This document shows, one piece after another, positions 13,870 to 15,724 of a stretch of 15,724 bases of DNA (positions are counted from its first letter, which is position 1; each line of letters opens with the position of its first letter). The notes under the pieces were generated by a model. The model ran no database searches, was not told the origin of the DNA, and saw only the letters and a list, made by a program, of their open reading frames with translations. Source of the DNA: CAZEYT01 sp964516295. Lineage in GTDB: Bacteria > Verrucomicrobiota > Verrucomicrobiia > Chthoniobacterales > Terrimicrobiaceae. The position numbers were made by a program, and so were the translations under genes. The stretch spans positions 1 through 15,724 of the forward strand of contig CAZEYT010000066.1 in the NCBI GenBank assembly GCA_964516295.1. Reading direction: 5' to 3'.

Positions 13870-14361
13870 CTAATAATCGGCGCCCGCAAGGCCGGGATGG
13901 TCCACAGAAGTGAGTTTCCAGTCCCACGGCTTCCAAGAGTCACGCCGCCAAGAAAATGTCATTTCGTCCGTCTGGGCATTGACGTGATTCATCACGATCT
14001 GGGCGATGGCATTGCCGTTCCCGCTGATTCGCGGCCGCGTGCGGACCGTGGCCAGGCGATCTTGGGCGGAAACCGTCATGGGCTCCGTCGTGATCTCCAG
14101 TACGAAAAACGATCCCAGCCACTCCGAGGCGGTGCTGATGGCTTGCTCACGGGTCATTCCCCAGCAGTCCTTGTAGTTCGGGGCGAGAAACGTGGAGGCG
14201 GTCTTCCAATCGCGCCGTTCGCCGGCCTCAACGAAGCGCGCAAACGCTTTCTCCAACTGGCGCCGGGGTTGGAATTCCCAAAGCGCCCAACCGAGCGTGA
14301 ACGCCGCCAAAAGGACCGGCACGACAGCGAGCGTGCGGCGCGACACGGAAAACGATGGCAT
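13870..14361 (-). CDS. Single-span membrane-anchored protein with NTF2/SnoaL-like domain
   Basis: This 163-aa protein has a short basic N-terminus (SVSRRT), one hydrophobic span (about residues 11-29, VVPVLLAAFTLGWALW), and a soluble part of about 130 residues. The soluble part begins with a helix (RRQLEKAFARFVEAGERRDW) and ends in beta-strand text rich in Trp (SWRRDSWKPWDWKLTSVD). That layout suggests an NTF2/SnoaL-like cone fold, but I cannot name a function. The single span could be an uncleaved signal anchor exposing the domain to the periplasm. The start is taken as the ATG at 14361; the frame runs upstream to 14427 but that part is not needed for the span. It is divergent to the porin gene and upstream of argG on the same strand. 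Confidence 0.65.
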   Translation of the reverse strand: MPSFSVSRRTLAVVPVLLAAFTLGWALWEFQPRRQLEKAFARFVEAGERRDWKTASTFLAPNYKDCWGMTREQAISTASEWLGSFFVLEITTEPMTVSAQDRLATVRTRPRISGNGNAIAQIVMNHVNAQTDEMTFSWRRDSWKPWDWKLTSVDHPGLAGADY

Positions 14362-14420
14362 GGGACGTTGTATCGCACGGATTTCCCCCTCCGGAAATCG
14401 GAAACTCGCGGGCTTCCGGA

Positions 14421-14449
14421 TTGCCAACTCTCCACGGCCTCGCCATGAT
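14421..14449 (+). promoter_or_regulatory. Possible promoter of the porin gene
   Basis: TTGCCA (14421-14426) and CATGAT (14444-14449) are 17 bases apart and match the -35 and -10 consensus at 5 and 4 of 6 positions. The predicted start near 14456 would leave a leader of only about 10 bases before the ATG, with no clear ribosome binding site, so this remains a weak candidate. Confidence 0.25.
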
Positions 14450-14465
14450 TCCGACCGTCGCCCCT

Positions 14466-15724
14466 ATGAAAATCCCACTGCTGCTAACCGCGTTCCTCGC
14501 CACGATGCCCTTCGCCGCCGCCCAAGAAGATCCGGTGGCCTTCGACAACGAGGAGGGGCACACGCGTTTCTGGACCTACTATAATCCGTATCCTTCGAAT
14601 TACATCGGATCGAGCCAGTGGCGGGAGGGGGATGTTTTGACCGGCGATTGGTGGGGCATCCGCAACTACCTCGACGACAGCGGAATCGAGATCTCGGCGA
14701 GCTACACCAACAACATCGCCGGAAACCCTGTCGGCGGACAAAGCGCCGGGTTCACCTACACCGACAACATCAGCTTCGGCCTCGAACTCGACATGGAAAA
14801 ACTGATCGGGTGGGACGGACTCACATTCGTCGTGAGCGGCCTGAATCGCGCCGGCTCCAGCCTCTCGCAGGAGAATATCGGCAACCAATTCACCGTCCAA
14901 CAGGTCTTCGGCGGACAGACCGCCATGTTTTACGCTCTTGTCCTCGAGCAGAAACTTCTGGAGGACAAAATCAGCATCAAGGCCGGGCGGTTCGCCACCG
15001 GAGACGACTTTGCCTCGTCGCCGATTTACTGGCTCTACATGAACAACGGCATCGACGGGAACCCGCAGGCGCTCCCGGTCAACACCCAGTTCTCCGCTTA
15101 CCCGTGGGCGGTCTGGGCCGCGCGTGTCCGCATCGATCCCACACCGGAGTTCAATGCCATGCTCGGCATCTATCAGGTCTCGACCCGCGTCTTTGACCGC
15201 GAATATCACGGACTCGACTGGAGTATCCGCGAGGATGATGGCGTGCTTATGCTCGGCCAGATCGGGTGGACTCCGGAGTTTTTCAAAAGGCCCGTCACAG
15301 TCAGCTCCGTGCCGGACGGCAAATCGGTCGCTGAAGGCAAATCCGTTTCCACCGGCAAAAGCATGAAGTCGGTCGTGCCACACACGCAAATGAAGGGGCT
15401 GCCCGGTCACTACTGGTTCGGTGCCTATTATTCACCGTGGCAGTTCGCTCAATTCGGCACGACGGATATGGCACGCCATTCCTACGGCTTTTACTGGCAT
15501 GCCGACCAAATGGTTTTCCAAGAAGCTCCCGGCAGTGACGAGGGGTTGACCCTCTGGTCGGCCTTTGTCCTCTCGCCCCAGCAAAACATCGCCAAACTCC
15601 CGTTCCAGGTGAACGCCGGCATTGTTTACAAGGGACTTCTTCCAACGCGGGAAGAAGACGAGTCGGTGCTCGGTTTCGTGTATGGCAAATTCAGCAGCGA
15701 TTATGCCGGGACGGTCGCCGATGC
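14466..15724 (+). CDS. OprB-type carbohydrate-selective porin (5' part)
   Basis: This is the N-terminal 419 residues of an outer-membrane beta-barrel porin; the gene runs off the right edge. The ATG opens a clear signal peptide, with a hydrophobic core and an AAA-Q cleavage site near residue 19. The mature part has the OprB opening pattern: a DVLTGDWWGIRNYLDDSGIE motif, then SASYTNNIAGNPVGG. Alternating strands with aromatic ends follow (KISIKAGRFATGDDF, YWFGAYYSPW). OprB porins pass sugars passively through the outer membrane. An unusual GKS-repeat loop lies at residues 284-303. The signal peptide and the barrel text make the family call secure; the sugar specificity is not readable. The upstream gene is divergent, so the porin has its own promoter. 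Confidence 0.88.
   Translation, partial: MKIPLLLTAFLATMPFAAAQEDPVAFDNEEGHTRFWTYYNPYPSNYIGSSQWREGDVLTGDWWGIRNYLDDSGIEISASYTNNIAGNPVGGQSAGFTYTDNISFGLELDMEKLIGWDGLTFVVSGLNRAGSSLSQENIGNQFTVQQVFGGQTAMFYALVLEQKLLEDKISIKAGRFATGDDFASSPIYWLYMNNGIDGNPQALPVNTQFSAYPWAVWAARVRIDPTPEFNAMLGIYQVSTRVFDREYHGLDWSIREDDGVLMLGQIGWTPEFFKRPVTVSSVPDGKSVAEGKSVSTGKSMKSVVPHTQMKGLPGHYWFGAYYSPWQFAQFGTTDMARHSYGFYWHADQMVFQEAPGSDEGLTLWSAFVLSPQQNIAKLPFQVNAGIVYKGLLPTREEDESVLGFVYGKFSSDYAGTVAD

Noticed and set aside
12547..14448. Long + strand frame of 633 codons opposite argG
   Set aside because: argG on the - strand is unmistakable and complete; the opposing frame spans three unrelated gene regions.

Overview
The window is a high-GC stretch from a Gram-negative bacterium. 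The outer-membrane OprB-type porin with a signal peptide rules out a Gram-positive. The porin, the TrhO-RluA fusion and a short HHHVSKK-type protein together suggest Verrucomicrobiota or a relative. That placement is an impression from memory, not a search result. The window has two halves: an accessory restriction/defence island on the + strand (1 to about 7.9 kb) and an ordinary housekeeping region, mostly on the - strand (8.0 to 15.7 kb).

Island. The window opens inside a type I specificity gene (hsdS). A DUF3800 gene follows, overlapping the hsdS stop and broken by an in-frame TAA, then a short unidentified ORF, then a complete 1040-aa hsdR with all its nuclease and helicase motifs. A YgjP-like zinc metallopeptidase gene starts on the last base of the hsdR stop codon. 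hsdM is expected just upstream of the window. About 400 bp without a convincing gene come next, holding a G-quadruplex motif and a symmetric heptamer array. After that lies a decayed second system: a fragment of a different HsdR N-terminus (6065-6280), an intact AAA/DUF4143 ATPase behind an unusually AT-rich palindromic promoter region, and, overlapping its stop codon, the first residues of another HsdR-like N-terminus (7813-7911). The two HsdR pieces lie around the ATPase in permuted order, which points to rearrangement.

Housekeeping half. On the - strand an MFS exporter gene is followed 46 bp later by a gene fusing the tRNA uridine hydroxylase TrhO to an RluA-type pseudouridine synthase. 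A short + strand interval holds a small membrane-protein ORF with an amber codon at position 6 and then an intact 71-aa small protein. The latter converges stop-to-stop with a PIG-L deacetylase. Reading leftward on the - strand, a single-span NTF2/SnoaL-like protein, argG and the PIG-L gene form a probable operon, with only 3 bp between argG and PIG-L. A divergent + strand OprB-type carbohydrate porin runs off the right edge.

The best candidates for something new are the hsdS-DUF3800-hsdR-metallopeptidase arrangement, the ATPase with its own operator-like promoter inside a decayed restriction locus, the TrhO-RluA fusion, and the amber-interrupted small membrane ORF.
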